Of a DNA stretch of 64,000 nucleotides, positions 36,311 to 50,900 are shown piece by piece; within the stretch, counting starts at the first letter, position 1; each line of letters begins with the position of its first letter. The stretch is from positions 23,590,254 through 23,654,253 of the forward strand of contig OX352765.1 in NCBI GenBank assembly GCA_947095585.1. The letters run 5' to 3'. The notes under the pieces are model-generated. The model did not search any database, was not told the origin of the DNA, and was given only the letters and a program-made list of their open reading frames with translations. A program made the position numbers and the translations under genes. This DNA comes from Nephrocerus scutellatus. Lineage: Eukaryota > Arthropoda > Insecta > Diptera > Pipunculidae.

Positions 36311-39300
36311 CTGCAGATCTATGCCAATTATCCAAAGACTTTAGACGACCCTACGACAAAATGGGGCGCTCCTAATAAAAAACTCATTGTATACAGTTCC
36401 CGAATGTGTCCTGTTATTATACGGCGCTAACAATTCAGACTTTCCTCTCGATTTCGGCGGAAAAGTGATCGGAGTACGTTTGCTGATCTTCCAAGCCTCG
36501 GATCCAAATTTAAATACAGACTCGACTGGTACGAGCTTACATGTTACATGCTCCCAAAAATTTAAAAATTTATATAATAGTACTAGTATTTCTGGCTCCA
36601 AGGTATTATCAAATGTAACAATTGATGAAAGGTAGTTGAAAAATGTAAGCTACCGTTTCCGAGCGACCGTGAATCCATTGTTTAATTTTTAAGAGAGGAA
36701 CAAAACTAAATTTTCTGCCAACAACATCAAAAAAATAACTTCAAACTCTTTGAAACTAATGTGTTAGCCATTAACGAGAGTATACGAATATCTAGAATAT
36801 TGAAGGCATTTATTGCATCGATCGCAACGTCCTCAATTTGGTTGACCGCCAAGTCGCTTTCAAGAAGGTGATTATTCTGTTTGATACCATCCATATACTA
36901 ATAGCTCCTGTCACGTACTCACGATATCACGCACTCACGATATAACGCACTCATGATATCACGCAAGCACCATAGTGATTCTAAAACTCTGATGAAATAT
37001 CATCGGTATACAAATCCAGGGATTCATAAGCAATGAGACATAAAACATAAGGGCAGCAACTCATTCCTTTTTTCAGTGATTCTTAAACTTTTCATTATGT
37101 AATTCCAAACATTTTCAATCAGTGATACTCAAACCTTTTCCAATGATTCTCAAACTCTCATATAAAAATAGAGAAATATTTTCGTTGTAAGACGTAAGAT
37201 GGAGTTTTTCGTATAACTGCGGCTACACTTGTATCCCAATATTGACCACAAAACTGACCAGGAACTTACAGAATTAAAGAAACAGATATACGACAAAAAA
37301 CTGTAACCTTCTATCGTCAATACATGCTTATAGCTAAGTGAGTTTTGTTGCTGGCTATATTTTTAAGCTGAGACATTATCATTTCAGCCTTCAGTGCGAC
37401 AATAACTGATAAATATTTTCTTATTAAAATTGAGGGCTTCTGTATAAAAATCCGTTGTGTCATGGAATAACATATCGACTATTAGATCTCATATCTACAG
37501 TTTTTAAAAGAAAATTCCAACTTCTCTAGGAAAGCTCAGAGAATGAGCGGTAATATTCTTTATCCCTTGTAAGTTGCCTTGAGGTCAAGTAATCAACCAG
37601 TTATTCGGTATTGATGCACTAAACCAAAATTGTAAAGCTCCTGCTCAAGTATTCCAAACTTAAAAACTCCTTGTTTCCATTTTTTTCCCCGTCTCAAGTG
37701 CATAACTTACTCAAATCTAATGGAAATTCCATCAAACACCACAAACAAAAATTTTAATAAAATCTGAGGGAAACACTCCAAGCCATTAAATCATAAAAAA
37801 TGTAATTTTAATGAGAACATTGTCTTCTGATTGTTTTTGATATGAGGTGTGACAACTTCTTAATTCCGAATCTTATCACAATCGGAGCCCCTGCTGAGAA
37901 GCGCCGCGGATCGTGATATCTCTGGCGCCCCGCATAAAGCCGGCCGGCATTGTGTGTAAAATTATACACGCACTACTACGCTTGACATGAATAAACTATA
38001 AAAATCAATAAAACACTAATTTCGACATAAATTTTATTTATAAAAAAAAGAGAATAGTTATTCTGGAACGACGGGCAATCGGAATGCCAGCGCACGCAAA
38101 CAGCACAAGAAAAGACACACAAATTAGGAGAGTTATGTTGAATTGGAGGACAACAATCACACATCAGCATGTTGTCCAAAATAAAATGCTAATAATCTCT
38201 CGTAAGTAATCCGATCGTAAAGTGTACGGATTTGGGTTTTTTTTCTGCCTCTTGCACGGCAGCACAAAAAAATGTTGGAATCGCGATAAAGTCGCCATTT
38301 AGTTTGCTGCCGGACTTTGAGCGACGGACAAATCAACTGAAATGAGGTTAAAAAACGGTGAAAATGGTGATGACGATGAATGTGTTTGTGTGTGAGGCGC
38401 TTTTCCATTTTCGCATTTTCCTACCCTTCCTCTTAGGCATCCATCCACCACTATGGCTTTGATATGTTTCGAAATAGTTTCGTCGAGGAATATCCAAATC
38501 CTTGTGTGTGTGACTGCGATTGATGGAGTTCATACACGTGCGCACTTGCATATAACTGGCTGAGATTTATTTTGTGATGGAGGTTTTCACACCTTCGTAG
38601 TCGTATTCACTTTCTACAGACCTCGTACAGCCCTCGAACACCGCTCGTACACCCATCACAACTAAGTGAATCTGAATGGAATGCGTAATGAAATTCTACA
38701 TAAATTAAGTCGTTCGGAGGTTGGCTCTGGGGAAAAAGACGCGATTGTGGAGGGAACAAAAAAGTTCTCTTGTATACCTTTGAGTCGTGTGGTGAAATTA
38801 ACCCTTTTACCGGAGCTTAATTAGAATTTTTCAACGTACGAGCAGCATTAGGTTAGAAAATGCTGATGTGTGGGGGTTGGGATAAAATGCTAGGGTTTTT
38901 AGCAAACTGCCACACCTAACGTTAGTTGAAGCACTTTCTGTATATACTCAGATGGAAGAAGATGAAAATTTGTTTGTGGTGTTACCACGTGGCTTACTAA
39001 AAAGGAAAGGAATACGGAAAAAAAGAAGTGGATTTGCGGCAGAGTTTTTTTGCCAACTTTTGTAAAAGGGCTCTAAAAAAATGCCTAATATTTTGTTTTT
39101 CCTTTTTAAGCTCATCAATCAATCAATCAACCAATGAATTAAGCATTCAATTCAAAAAACGATGTTTTGTTCACTGGTTTAAAAAAAGCATTCGATCCTT
39201 AGTCCCGTATTACAAAATTTTTTCATAATTCCGCCCACTGGCAGCAGCATTGTACTTTTTACAATCATCCAAATCTATATTTTGCCGATGATCACATAAA

Positions 39301-42300
39301 AATTCATAGATCTGCTCTTCCCATTACTCCAAGATGACTTTCAGATTTGTTGAGCAAGAATACCTACCCACTTTGTTCAAATCCCATCAAACTTTCGCAG
39401 AAGAAAAACTGCCAAAAATTTCGAATACCGTCGAAGGTATCGATGGAATTTGCTGGGCACAATCGAGATAAATTCCTCAAATCAAATTAAAATCTTAAAA
39501 TGTCCCCGATATTGTTGTTGTCCTGTAAAATTACAATATACCTCTGTTAACATCTCCATAATCCCCATAAAGTACAAGGATAATAATGCTCCAATATATA
39601 CATAGATGGTTATGTCCTCGTCATAATGGCTGTGTGGCTGGCGCTATATGGCTATGGCCTGCATGTATACGTATACATACATAGAGAGAGTAAGTAGTTT
39701 GCTGGCAAATTCCTGACGCGGCACACACAGCCGCCGTCTCTTCACACTACGTGAGACAATTCCATCTGTTTCCATTAGAAAAGTCGACGAAAGTCGGGAA
39801 GGCCGCAGTTTTTGTTTTGTCTTCATTCTATGGCACTTGGCTTTTCCCTTAAATCAGCACGCATGTATGTGTCCGTGAGTGTGTATGCTAGTAGACAAGT
39901 GGCAACTTTGCGCGCCAACTTTAAAACTTTACATTTAATTTTCTTTCCCTTCTGCGACTTTCTGACTCAGTCACTCTCTGGAGAGTGCTGCTTGGGCGTT
40001 TAGTGACGACTAAAAGTTTTTTCTCTGGAGCGGGGAACAAGCGGAGGAATCATCTCACATGCGGCGGAATCACTTTAAAAAGCAAAGAGACATCTTTGTT
40101 CGGCGTGTCCTTGGCTGAACTGGTATTAGTATTCCTTTAATTTCGAGCAAAAAGGAAACAACTTGTGCTCTGGACCGAACCGAAACGTTTGAGAAGTTTT
40201 GGAAAATAATTTCTCACCCGGGGATGAAGTGTGGAGCATTTTGACAACTACCCGAAGTTCATTGAGTGTCGTGAGACTCTAATAGAAATAAAAGTTAAAC
40301 GAGCACCAAAGTTCGTCCGACTAATTTTGATAAATTACAAAATTAAGGGGGCGCTCCGCGGAGCCGGTTCACTTTGTTGTTGTTTTCCCGCCATTTTTCC
40401 CAAGAGCTCTTTTTAACCTCTCGTATTATGGGTGAGTGTGTGAGTTGTCTCCTATTATTTTAAAGGACGAATAGAATACGAAGAACATAATAACAATAAC
40501 ATAAACATAAAGGAAGAAACAAACTAAAAGGACCTTTAAACAATTTAAGTGTCCATTGCCACCATATTGTCATTGTGCTGTTATTCGCCATTTTAATTCA
40601 TGCTCAGCCATTCGCTATCCGATGAGGCTTGAAATGATTTTAGCCTGTGGCTGGTTCTAGGTCAGACAGGGCGCAAAAGTGGCGAACACAGTGAAATTGA
40701 AATTTATGCTGCGGGTGGATGGATACAAGTTGTTTTGCATCCTGGCCGACGAGTTTGTCTGATGTTGACGTTGATTTTGTTACTATATGTACGAGTGTGT
40801 GTATGTATCCAAGTGTACATATGAAGCTTGAAAATATCGATTTTTACGAGCCTATACCAGAGGATAAGCAGAATTGCACATTGTCACTAAACTTTAAACT
40901 TGGAATTGTGAAATTGAAATTGAAATTGAATTGAGAATAAATTTAAGAAACTTCTAGTCTCGGCTTACATGTGTCGTATTCGGTCTTTACTCAGTCGCCA
41001 TTTTGAGGTTATTGCCTAAGTTTGTACGAACATTGTGGAATTGCGGAGAAGAATTTGTTCACCCCACATTTCGCCCCTCAAAAGCATGCATAAATCCGCA
41101 TATCCTCTTTTACTCTTTCCCCGTCTATCTATCTATCTTTCTCTTCTTCTCTTATTGCTCATAAATCCGTTTTATCCGAATACACAGCAAAGACTATAAA
41201 GCTATATGTCGCAACCTGCCTATTTCCTCGGGTGATGACGAGTGTCTATCTCGTTATTCTACCCCAAGAACAGCATACTGGAGATGTATCTATTATTTTA
41301 TGTAAAATGGAAGCACTGAGCCTTCGATACACCTAGAGACACACATGTAAATTTGCAACAACAAGGACAAACGAGCAGCAGCACTGATAGGCATAATACT
41401 GGGCGAACGGCGGCGTGTACGAACCGAATGGCGAACATGCATGTAAGTAGGCAACCGGAAGAACAACAACGAAGAATGGCAGTCAGTCTCTCCAGTCAGT
41501 CACTCCAGCCCGGCACTTTGTCCTTTTTTGCAGTGGCAGTAGTAGTGGGTGGTTTATGGGCTGACAATGCGCTGTAGCTGCGGATGAATGGAACACTAGG
41601 ATGAGTCTGACGATGAGTTTCCTTTGTTTCGTTTTATGTTTTGATTTGGCCCGCGGCACTTCACTCGAATTCTATATAAGAGATGCCTTTCATATTCACC
41701 CGCCGTTAGTCAGTCCGACCACCACCACCCACCACCACAACTCATCAGGGATACCCGGAAAGACGACGACGACGACTACAATAACGACAACCACCGACGA
41801 TTTATAGGCCGATAGTAGTCATCGTCCTTGTCAGTCTCTTCCATGTTGTTGGTCTTCACGTTGGTCGCTCGTATATGCTCGTTGACTATACTCGTATATG
41901 CGAGATAAACATCACACACGTATGGTGGTGTTGGTGGTGAGTAAGCTCCAACTCCACATCTCTCTATTCCTTTGTGGAAATTCACTTGAGTGTAGTGCAC
42001 TCCATCAGAGTTAACTTGATGCTAGCTGCCTGGATACAGCCGCTGGATAGATAAGGACGATGATGGTGGTTGGGTCGGCGCGGCTAACCATCTCATACAT
42101 CTCAAAAGCTTTGTTCAACAATATTAAACTACAGATGTAGACATGAAAATGGGGTCTTACCGTAATTTCATTCCGTCCGGCAGAAGCGGGCAAGCAGCAC
42201 ACACGCCGCATACACGCCGCCCTTGTGCTGCGGTACGGCTGGTACAGTACTACTGCACTTTCAATGTATATCGCGCAGTTATTACCAACTCCTTTTTCCA

Positions 42301-42529
42301 TTCCCATTCCCATTCGTCCTGCCCATCACCCACACAGATGCATTTTGCTAGACCATCGTCATTGCATGCGGCTTTGTCTTTATACTTAGCCCTGAGCGCA
42401 ATTCGTGCAGGGCCAAGGAAATCGGCGAGAATAATTCTTAAAATTTGTTCATATATTTTTACTTAAAAAGTATCCTTCAAAGAAAAAAATAAAATTAGAA
42501 AAAAATTATCGAATAGAGAAATTTCCAAT

Positions 42530-43845
42530 TTTATGATTTGTTTTCTATTTCAGCAGATGATAGCGTTTTTTTTGGTTCCTTATCCTTCTCGATTGTCGTT
42601 TTGGATAAAAATTTCGAGGACTCCCTTTTTTTAAAAAAAAAAAAAAAAAACAAAATTCCAATTTTTTCTACTTCAGCAGACGACAGCGTTTTTTTTGTTC
42701 TTATCCTTATCGATTGTCAGTTTTGGAGAAAAATTTTGAGGACATCCTTTAAAAAAAAATCCAATTTATTGATTCGTTTTCTACTTTAGCAGACGAAAGC
42801 GTTTGGAGAAAAATTTCGAGGACATAGGTACTTTTAAAAAAATCAGTTTTCCAATTTTGTGATTGGTTTTCTACTTCAGCAGACGAAAGCGGTTTTTTTT
42901 GGTATCCTTCTCGATTATCTGTTTTGGAGAAAAATTTCGAGGACATTCTTTTAAAAAAATCTGATTTCCAATTTTGTGATTGGTTTTCTACTCCAGCAGA
43001 CGAAAGCGGTTTTTTTTGGTTCCTTATCCTTCTCGATTATCTGTTTTGGAGAAAAATTTCGAGGACATAATTTTTTCAAAAATAAAATCAAATACCCAAT
43101 TTTTGATTCGTTTTCTACATTAGCAGACGATAGCGTTTTTTTCCTTATCCTAGTTGAATGTCGATTTTTGAGAACAAATTTGAAGACATCATTTTTTTAA
43201 AAATTTTTTTTGTTCCTTATCCTCGTTGAACTTCGATTTTGAGAAAAATTTTGAGGAAATCCTTTAAAAAAACAAATTTTCAATTTTCTGATTCGTTTTC
43301 TACTTCAGCATACGGCAATGTTTTTTTTCGTTCTTTATTCTTCTCGATTGTAGTTTTTGGAGAAAAATTTCGAGCAGATCCTTTTTCAAAAAAAAAAGAA
43401 TAAAATTCAAATTTTTTGATTGGTCTTCCACTTCAGCAGACGACTGCGTTTTTTTTTTGGTTCCTTATCCTTTTTCGAGAAAAATTTGGAGCACATCCTC
43501 CTACAATACAAACAAATTTCCAAATTTTAGAGGATATGATTTCTCGATTGTCAATTTTGGAAAAAAAAATCGTCGACTCCTTCTTTTTTTTTAAAAAAAA
43601 GTTAAGTTTCCTTTTTTCTGATTCGCTTCCTTCTTCAGTAGACAACGGCTTTTTTTTCTCCCTTATGCTTGGTAATTTTCAAATTTGGAAAAAAAATCGA
43701 GGACATCCTTTTTTTTTTAAAAAAAAGTTAAGTTTCCAATTTTGTGATTCGTTTTCTACTTCAGCAGACGACAGCATTTTTTTTTTTGGTTCGTTGTCCT
43801 TCTCGACTGTCGATTTTTGCGAAAAAAAATTCGAGGACATCGCAT
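42530..43845 (+). repeat. About 120-bp satellite array, roughly ten copies
   Basis: Each unit has CTACTTCAGCAGACGAAAGC, a T run, TTCCTTATCCTTCTCGATT, TTTTGGAGAAAAATTTCGAG and GACATCC, followed by an A run and CCAATTTTGTGATT. The CAGCAGACGA landmark falls near 42552, 42674, 42788, 42877, 42997, 43121, 43307, 43434, 43634 and 43762. The usual spacing is 114-128, with one short spacing (89) and two long spacings (186 and 200) that mark deletions or lost units. The open frames on it are artefacts. Confidence 0.9.
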
Positions 43846-46129
43846 TGCAGGCAAAGCAATGTTTCGTGCTAATTAAATTTGTGAATCCTTTTCGTCTTCA
43901 GGATGGAGTATGTACAAATTTAAGGACACAGGTTTTTTTATTCTTATCTAAGGCAGTTACGTATACGCCGCAGGTCAGCGAATTTCTTTAAAGCGTCCCT
44001 GTTCCAAGAGCGATCGCCAGGAAAAATCTTTTTTTTTCCGTCGTTATGTGTGCGGCCAACTGGACTCTGTGCATGTGCTGCTATTCTCCAAAATTCTGTT
44101 GCTGTTGCTAGAAGTTTCTATAAACTTTTTTTTTCTAATTTCGTCCTAGAGTTTGCTGAATTCATGCCAAATTGCATATTAGACAGACAGTGATATACGC
44201 GTAGATATTTTGCAATTTCTGTGTACAGAGGAAGTAAGGTGTAGTCAGTATAGACACACACACACTTGCACTGCATATTATATAAATATTCATTTGGTTG
44301 CATGCCTTGTACTGCACTGAACTTTATTAGTTGCCTGTAAGTGCACATCAGACAACCGATGGAGGCTACTCGTTGTCTGTCCATCCATCCGTCCGCTTGG
44401 AACGAATGAATGAGCGAACCAAAGGATACATGTGTTTTTTTTTTACTTGAGCATCATATCGATGGTTGTTTGTGCACATTTATCTACTTAGTACTTAGAC
44501 AATTTGCCATTAAGGGGCAAGATGCGGGAACCTACTACCATCATGCGAAATGAATATGAAATAACGAAACATCCTTATTTCCCTGATGTTGGCCAATGCC
44601 ATTATTATGATCGTGGACAGTGAAGAAGGCAATTTTAATATTAAATTCATGTGTATGTGTTTGTGTGTGTACACCCTATTTTAAGCCCAACTCAATGGAA
44701 AATCCTTGTTCGAGCAACTATACGATGATAGCATGTCGAAGTTGTGTATTTGCATTATGGCGGCACTGGCACTTTCGACGGGACTGCCGGGTACTGAAGG
44801 GCGTTAGGCGCGCTGAGCGCTCACCGCTAAGAGTATGCAATTTTGTAAAACTCGTGTAATCGTTAAAAACGATGTTATTAGATGTTTATACCGTCGACCG
44901 TTGCTCAACTTTCGTTCGTTCGTTCGTCGTGTCCAGTGATTGCAATTTCCTTCATCGCGCATTGCAAATCGAAGGTAGCAATTTATATTTATATTGGTGA
45001 GCGATAAGCCGGAGCAGTTTTGTCGCCCCACATATTTTCTCTTTCGTCACCACCACCACCACATCCACCCACCCGCTCAAAACCACCACTCTCTACCAGC
45101 TTAACACACATACATGTGGCAAATTTTGCAAAGTGCTCTATACCGCTCGTTCGTCTTGTTAACAAATGAATTTCATGTTCACACACAGAATTGCTGATGC
45201 TGGCGCTAAAACCGAAACTTATTATTAAATTTTACGACTGCATGTATGTGTATGTTTGTGTGTGTTTGTGGGCCGATTATTACTTCTCCTATTATCTGCA
45301 TTCAATGTGAACATAAAACAAATAACTCGCAATGTACTCTTAGCATGCCATATACACGCAGAGCAGCAAACGCTCCGCCATATAAAACCAAAAACGGAAG
45401 CGGATGGACATTTTGTTTTGTATTCTTCGGGTAGCAGGCAACTAGCCCGCTAAAATGCACTTCCACTGCAATTAAATGCGATAATTCGTTCAAGTGGCAG
45501 GCAATTAAAAGTGAAATCGATTTTGAGTGGCCGCGCAAATCTCGCTCGTGTACATATATGTGCTCGTAATTGATGGGCGCGGCTTTGTGGATGACGTTCC
45601 TTTCAGCTATATATATAAATGTGTGTGGTACATATGTACATTAAGTACAAGTGCGTGTCTGATTGAGCAATTGATTATCCCATCATTCCAATGTAGATTG
45701 ACTGGAGTGCAATTGAGTTGACAGCCAGAATTCTCTTTCTTGCTGTTTCTTGCGCAATTATCTCACCAGATTGAAGCATTCAAGGAGCTAATTGCCAGAT
45801 GTCGGACTGATAGTAGGGCTAATTAGCTTAATCAATAGATGGAAAGACAGTTATTGCCATCGATTTCTTTGAGTAATATTTGATTTGAATTTGTGTGCAA
45901 ACACCTTGAGCCACTCACCAATAAGACCACTGGCCCATATCAGTGCATAAGGTCTGCAGTCGACTAAACAGATCCTGGAGTAGACTCCAAAAAGTACAGA
46001 TCGATACTCACCGATCAGCGATTTTAAGGCCTCATATGAAAGTATTTTTAACAACTTGTATTTACCTTGACTTTTCCTGACTGTCGGTTTTTTTTACTTC
46101 TCTAAGCTCTTTTTTAACCACCACCTGAG

Positions 46130-46860
46130 AGCAGCTCAGTGTAATGGAGCATGGATCGCGTGTGGCGCCCGCGACGCGTGAGAAAATGGTTCACATTTTA
46201 AATAATCCCCACCTTTTATAAACCACCTTCCACAATTTCTAGAGAGTTGAAATTTTGGGAGTGGCTTAGTCTTGTAGGACGTCTCTAAGATCCCGTTTGT
46301 GGCGCGTGTCTGAAGTCGCTTGTGGCGCGTGTGATTCCTAGAAAATGGGTTAATCTTCGAAATATGAACTCTATGCTACGCTTTTGTTATTTTCGATATG
46401 ATGATGCGAGACGATGCTTCTTCACGCTACAGAGCGTAAATTGATTGATTTCCTCTTCTTTACTCGGGTAGGGACCACTCGCGTTGACTTCCTGGAGGCA
46501 ATTTTCAACCAGCTTTTACGCGACCTAGGGAGCTGAAATTGTCGTGGGCCATTTTTGAGATCCCTCGTTAGTTACGTGCTGCAAGTCGCGCTTGGCGCGT
46601 GTGATGCGGGGAAAGTGGGTTTATCTTGGAAATAATCACAAGCTTTTTTTAAGTCTTAGTCTCGTAAGTCGTTTTTCAGATCCCGCGTGTGATACGTGTC
46701 ACAATTTTTGTGTGCATGGAGTGTGGGTAAATCTTTGAAATAGGTCCCATATTATCGACTTCTTTGAGGTCCTTTTTAACAACCTTTTACACGACATATG
46801 GAGCTGAAATTTTGTACGCGTGCAACGCATGTGGCATGTGTCGATAAATACAAAAAAAAA
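46130..46860 (+). repeat. Old diverged tandem repeat with GTGGCGCGTGT motif
   Basis: The order GAGTTGAAATTTTG, GAGATCCC, GTGGCGCGTGTGAT, AAAATGGGTTAATC and TCTTCGAAAT is recognisable from about 46243 and again from about 46530. Partial versions start at about 46658 and 46800. The copies differ so much that period and copy number are uncertain. Confidence 0.6.
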
Positions 46861-47219
46861 AGCTTGTACCCGAAAAACAAAGTTTTCTTACATTTACTTT
46901 GTTAAAGACGAGCTATACAACGCCATGAGTTTAGTGCATCCTTGCCAAACTCGTTGGTTTGCCCTTCATAAATTGGTGATCAATAGTAGGTAAGTGATGA
47001 GAGGAATAAGTCTTTGCCTTGCAGACCAACGATAAGACATGACCAAGACCAAGACCATGTCTGCAACACTCTTGTAAAAACAGGATTCGACTCAGAATCG
47101 AAAACTTAGCACTGCCTGTACGTCTGCTCAGCTTGAAGCGTTCGACATTAATCGTTAAATTCGGTCCGTAATTATGGTATAGATGAGTTCGTTAGCTCTT
47201 AGGCGAATTTACAAATAGG

Positions 47220-47520
47220 GTCAACGTGAACCTCAACAAAAATCATCACCTCCTGGTTGTGTTCATCGACTTCAGTCAAGCTTTTGACACCCTAGGCTAT
47301 CATAGGCTACTGGAAGCTGTGCACAGGGTGGGAATTAGTGGATCTTTGGAAAGCTGGTTAGCAGGTTATCTCACTTATCATCTGTTCCAAGTCAGAATTA
47401 CTGGAAACCATAATGAACCGAAGGGAACTGAATAAGGGGTACCACAAGTATCAATATCTAGTCCTTACTATTTATTATATACACAAACGAGCTGAAAGTA
47501 TCCCCGATAAAACAGCCTCA
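47220..47520 (+). mobile_element. LINE reverse-transcriptase palm fragment
   Basis: The + strand frame reads LLVVFIDFSQAFDTLGYHRL, then VGISGSLESWLAGYL, VRITGN and KGTE. After an in-frame stop it continues GVPQVSISSPYYLLYT. This is the RT fingers and palm from the first catalytic Asp motif (FIDFSQAFD, intact) to GVPQGS.LGP. The YADD motif is lost downstream. Confidence 0.75.
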
Positions 47521-47689
47521 TCGATCAGTAAATCGTGACAAGCTAAGCAAAGTCAAAAAATCAGCTTGTTCATGTATGAGCGGAGCATTTGACATTTGAC
47601 GCATTTGACATTCTGTTCAACCTTACAGCACAAGACATTTTCAGTAGACAAGTAGCCGCCGCAGTGGCCCGGAAATGAAGTCGGATCCT

Positions 47690-47905
47690 TTTCTATCTTT
47701 ACTTTAGCTAGTTTTGAATGCATATGCATATGAAATAGGTAGGGAGCCAGTATTCAGGCAGTACATTGGCACCCATAACTTACACGAGGACACTAATGAC
47801 AATGGACAACGAGTCACAGAGATGGCATCAAGCAATAATTTCATCGTTGCTAGTACAAGATTTACGATGTAAAAGAAAGTAAAAAGTCTCAGCAGAGCCA
47901 CGCTC
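47690..47905 (+). mobile_element. RTE/CFDP2-like LINE endonuclease fragment
   Basis: On the + strand LNAYAYEIGREPVFRQYIG, then HNLHEDTNDNGQRVTEMASS and NNFIVASTRF, match the middle of the endonuclease of RTE-like elements. There, GDFNAKIGRE is followed by GKHSLHE.TNDNG.RL..FA. The piece is out of order relative to the RT fragment at 47220-47520, because endonuclease should precede RT. The two are therefore separate or rearranged insertions. Confidence 0.65.
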
Positions 47906-50900
47906 CCTATTTAACTTTAACTCAAAACTTTTCGTAATAATTCGTAAACGGAATGAGACTTACGCTTGAATTTTTTTGGCTCAAAAGTCATATGAATCAT
48001 ATTTGGAATATTTAAAACCGCGGTTCTCTTCTGGCCTGCCACAAAAAATATCTCCTACAGTCGTAAATATCATTATTATAGAGTCTTCGGAATCGTCCTT
48101 CCTTTTATACGCGTCGAACAATTCTTCTTAAGACTTTCCGTGGATAAGAGGTCAGAATGCTTTTTGCTAAGCACCCAAGAGTCGGATCAATATGTTTATT
48201 ATCTTATATTACACCAGCAGATTGGATGTCTCGGCTAAATTCCTGACGTATTTGAAGAGTCTTTCTTGATAGACTACAAGTATTATGTATAAAGATCACC
48301 AAAAATTAAAAGAACGACTGAAGGACTTATGGTAAGCGAGACTCTTAAAATTTTATGTTTTCTCAGCCTCAATATTTTGTCAATGCCTTAAAGAGGCAAA
48401 GTGTGAAAACTTTAAACATTTCCTCGAGATATTCTTTGACTTAAATGATATGTGTGTGTGTGTGTTCGTGTGTACCTGCTCCAACGCCCCGCAATAACTT
48501 GACCATTTTACGCCACTCCACTGTCCACTTTATCGCGGCGCTTCAACCACAAAACCACAAAAACGATGAAAATAATTCTTCCCGTTTTTTCCCATGTTTT
48601 CCATCGGGAAAATCCGCAGCACGTACAAGTGATTTTTCATTACAACACTTAAGTTGGCCTCAAAAAAAAAAAAAAAAAAAGATCCAACGAGTTCACGACA
48701 TGCTCTATACGTTTGCCCGCGCGCGCATTCGTCTGTACCGCACTGCATCAACGCGCCAAAAGGACTCGACTCGACTCGTTATCGTATAAATAATTCCTTA
48801 CTTGGTTTGGAGCGTGGGTGGGTTGGGGTTTTTTTATCGGCCATTGCCATCGCAGGATTTAATGTATGTGTGTGTACGCGAGTAAAATTAACAAAATATG
48901 CGGCAACGAAACCACCGACACTGCACAACAAGTAGAAAATAATGTCCCATTGTTATTGTTGTCAGCAGTGCATCTGTGTGTGTGGGTGTGTGCGGTACTG
49001 CATCCTACGAGTACTTATTGTGCTAAGTCCCTAAAGCTTCTGGTCGTCTGTTTATGGCAAACTGCGGCTAAAATCCCACTAGAGATGTTTGCTGTTTTGT
49101 ATACATGACTGGCCGGCCGTCGTCGGGGGGACACAACCATAGTTGTGCGCAGCGAACGAATGCAGCAAGGATGTAGCGGAATTTGATGGAGAAATTTGCA
49201 GCTCGAGCGTGTAGTCGGCAGAATATTTAAGGATCAAATTTTTAAAAATTGCGGGATGGAAGGTATCCAGTAGCTCAGTGGCAGTTGCACCTTAACTCCA
49301 TTGAAATTCCTTTATATTCCTGAAAACCCGTAATTTTTTCTTCATTTTGCCGTGTCTTGAAAAAACGATTACCATATTGCTACCTTATTCTACTGCACAA
49401 ACATATACAATCAAAGTAAACATCGTTAACAACGTCGGAAGCCTTCGGAAAATCCGGTGTAAACGTTGTCGCTCATCATCGTCAACATCTTCATCAGCAG
49501 CAGCTGCAGAACACTCAGTAAAAAAGTTTCAAAAGATTTTCCTTCCAACTTCCTGCAATGTGTGTGTATGTTTGCCTGTGTGCTTTGCGCACAAGGACTT
49601 TCATTTTTATTTAATCAAATTCAAAGACATTGGCTATCCTGTTGCTTTATCCGCTATCCGACATCTAGAACTGCAAACAAACAAAAAGAAAATAGAAAGG
49701 AAGCAAAAGAAGCAAACTTTTCATTGCAACATCTGTTATGCAAGCTCTCAAGCAAAGGACCTCACAGGCAAATGAATGTATTTCCAGCGTTTCATCGACG
49801 ATATGTAGAGTTGCCAGCAATTAAATTCCATTTTAGCTGACATTTACCGTTTTTCAAAAAAATGGTCCTTTGAGCCGGATCGCTATAAAAACCATCATTG
49901 CATAAAAAATACTTAAAACTCAAGGCAGATTCGATCTCGAGACTTCAACGAATTCTTAATTCTATCATCCAGCCCTCGGAACATATATAGCAATCGGCTG
50001 GTTGTCGAAATTGAAGTTAGCGTCGTTCTTATTCTGATTATTGTTATGCTTCTGAATTAGCTACTCGTTGGTTATGTGTATTATATAGTGTGGCCTAAGC
50101 CAATTAAAGCGACCCTATTTTAAATTATTCAATTTTATGTCAATATATATTTTTTTATGTTTTTATTTTTCATTAATTATTATATAAACAATATTTAAAT
50201 TTCCTGCGAAGCTAGTTGCTTTTCTGCTAGAGGTTACATTTCAGGAATTTCAAATAATGTGAGCTTAATGATTTTGGAAAAATATTTCTAAATTTTTATT
50301 TAAAAGTTTGAGAATAACAGAAAGCTAAGTTTAACCATTACTGATTGAGCGACAGGGCAAATCAGTATAAAGATGTAATGTCACCGGTATTTTAAAAGGC
50401 ACATGGTAACCCTTAATTACACAGAGAAATGCTTGCTATGCCATTGCCGTCTTCCGTATTCGTCGTCGGCGTCGACGTCGTTCCATTATCTGCTCGACCT
50501 GTAATCCTTTATAGCAATCCTGTTGATGGTTTTTTTTTTCTTCCCATCTTGAAATAAATTTGAGGCACGTTGCTTGCTGTACGTCGTCCATTGACCATCG
50601 TATTGAGTTCTTCGAGAAAGACGAGCGACAACAATGAAAACCAATAAAAATTTTGAAACACATCCTTATGATAGAATCGTAAAATCTTTTTCCGTTTAGA
50701 GCATCCAAATACAGGGTTTAAGGAACTATCCGCATTGCAATTGTCAGCTTACAGTTTTAAAATTTTCCATCTTACCAGTTCCGAAAGCTAAAGTTCGGTT
50801 GAGTAACAGTTATGATAATTGTTGCGGCGCAGTTGAGAAACTTTTACGCTGTTGAGTAAAACAGGCTAATATACAGTTTGAGAAGTCGTAAGGAAAAAGT

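Noticed and set aside
42530..43991. 191-codon and smaller frames in the 120-bp satellite
   Set aside because: The repeat unit explains the pattern and the residues (FFF, KKK runs).
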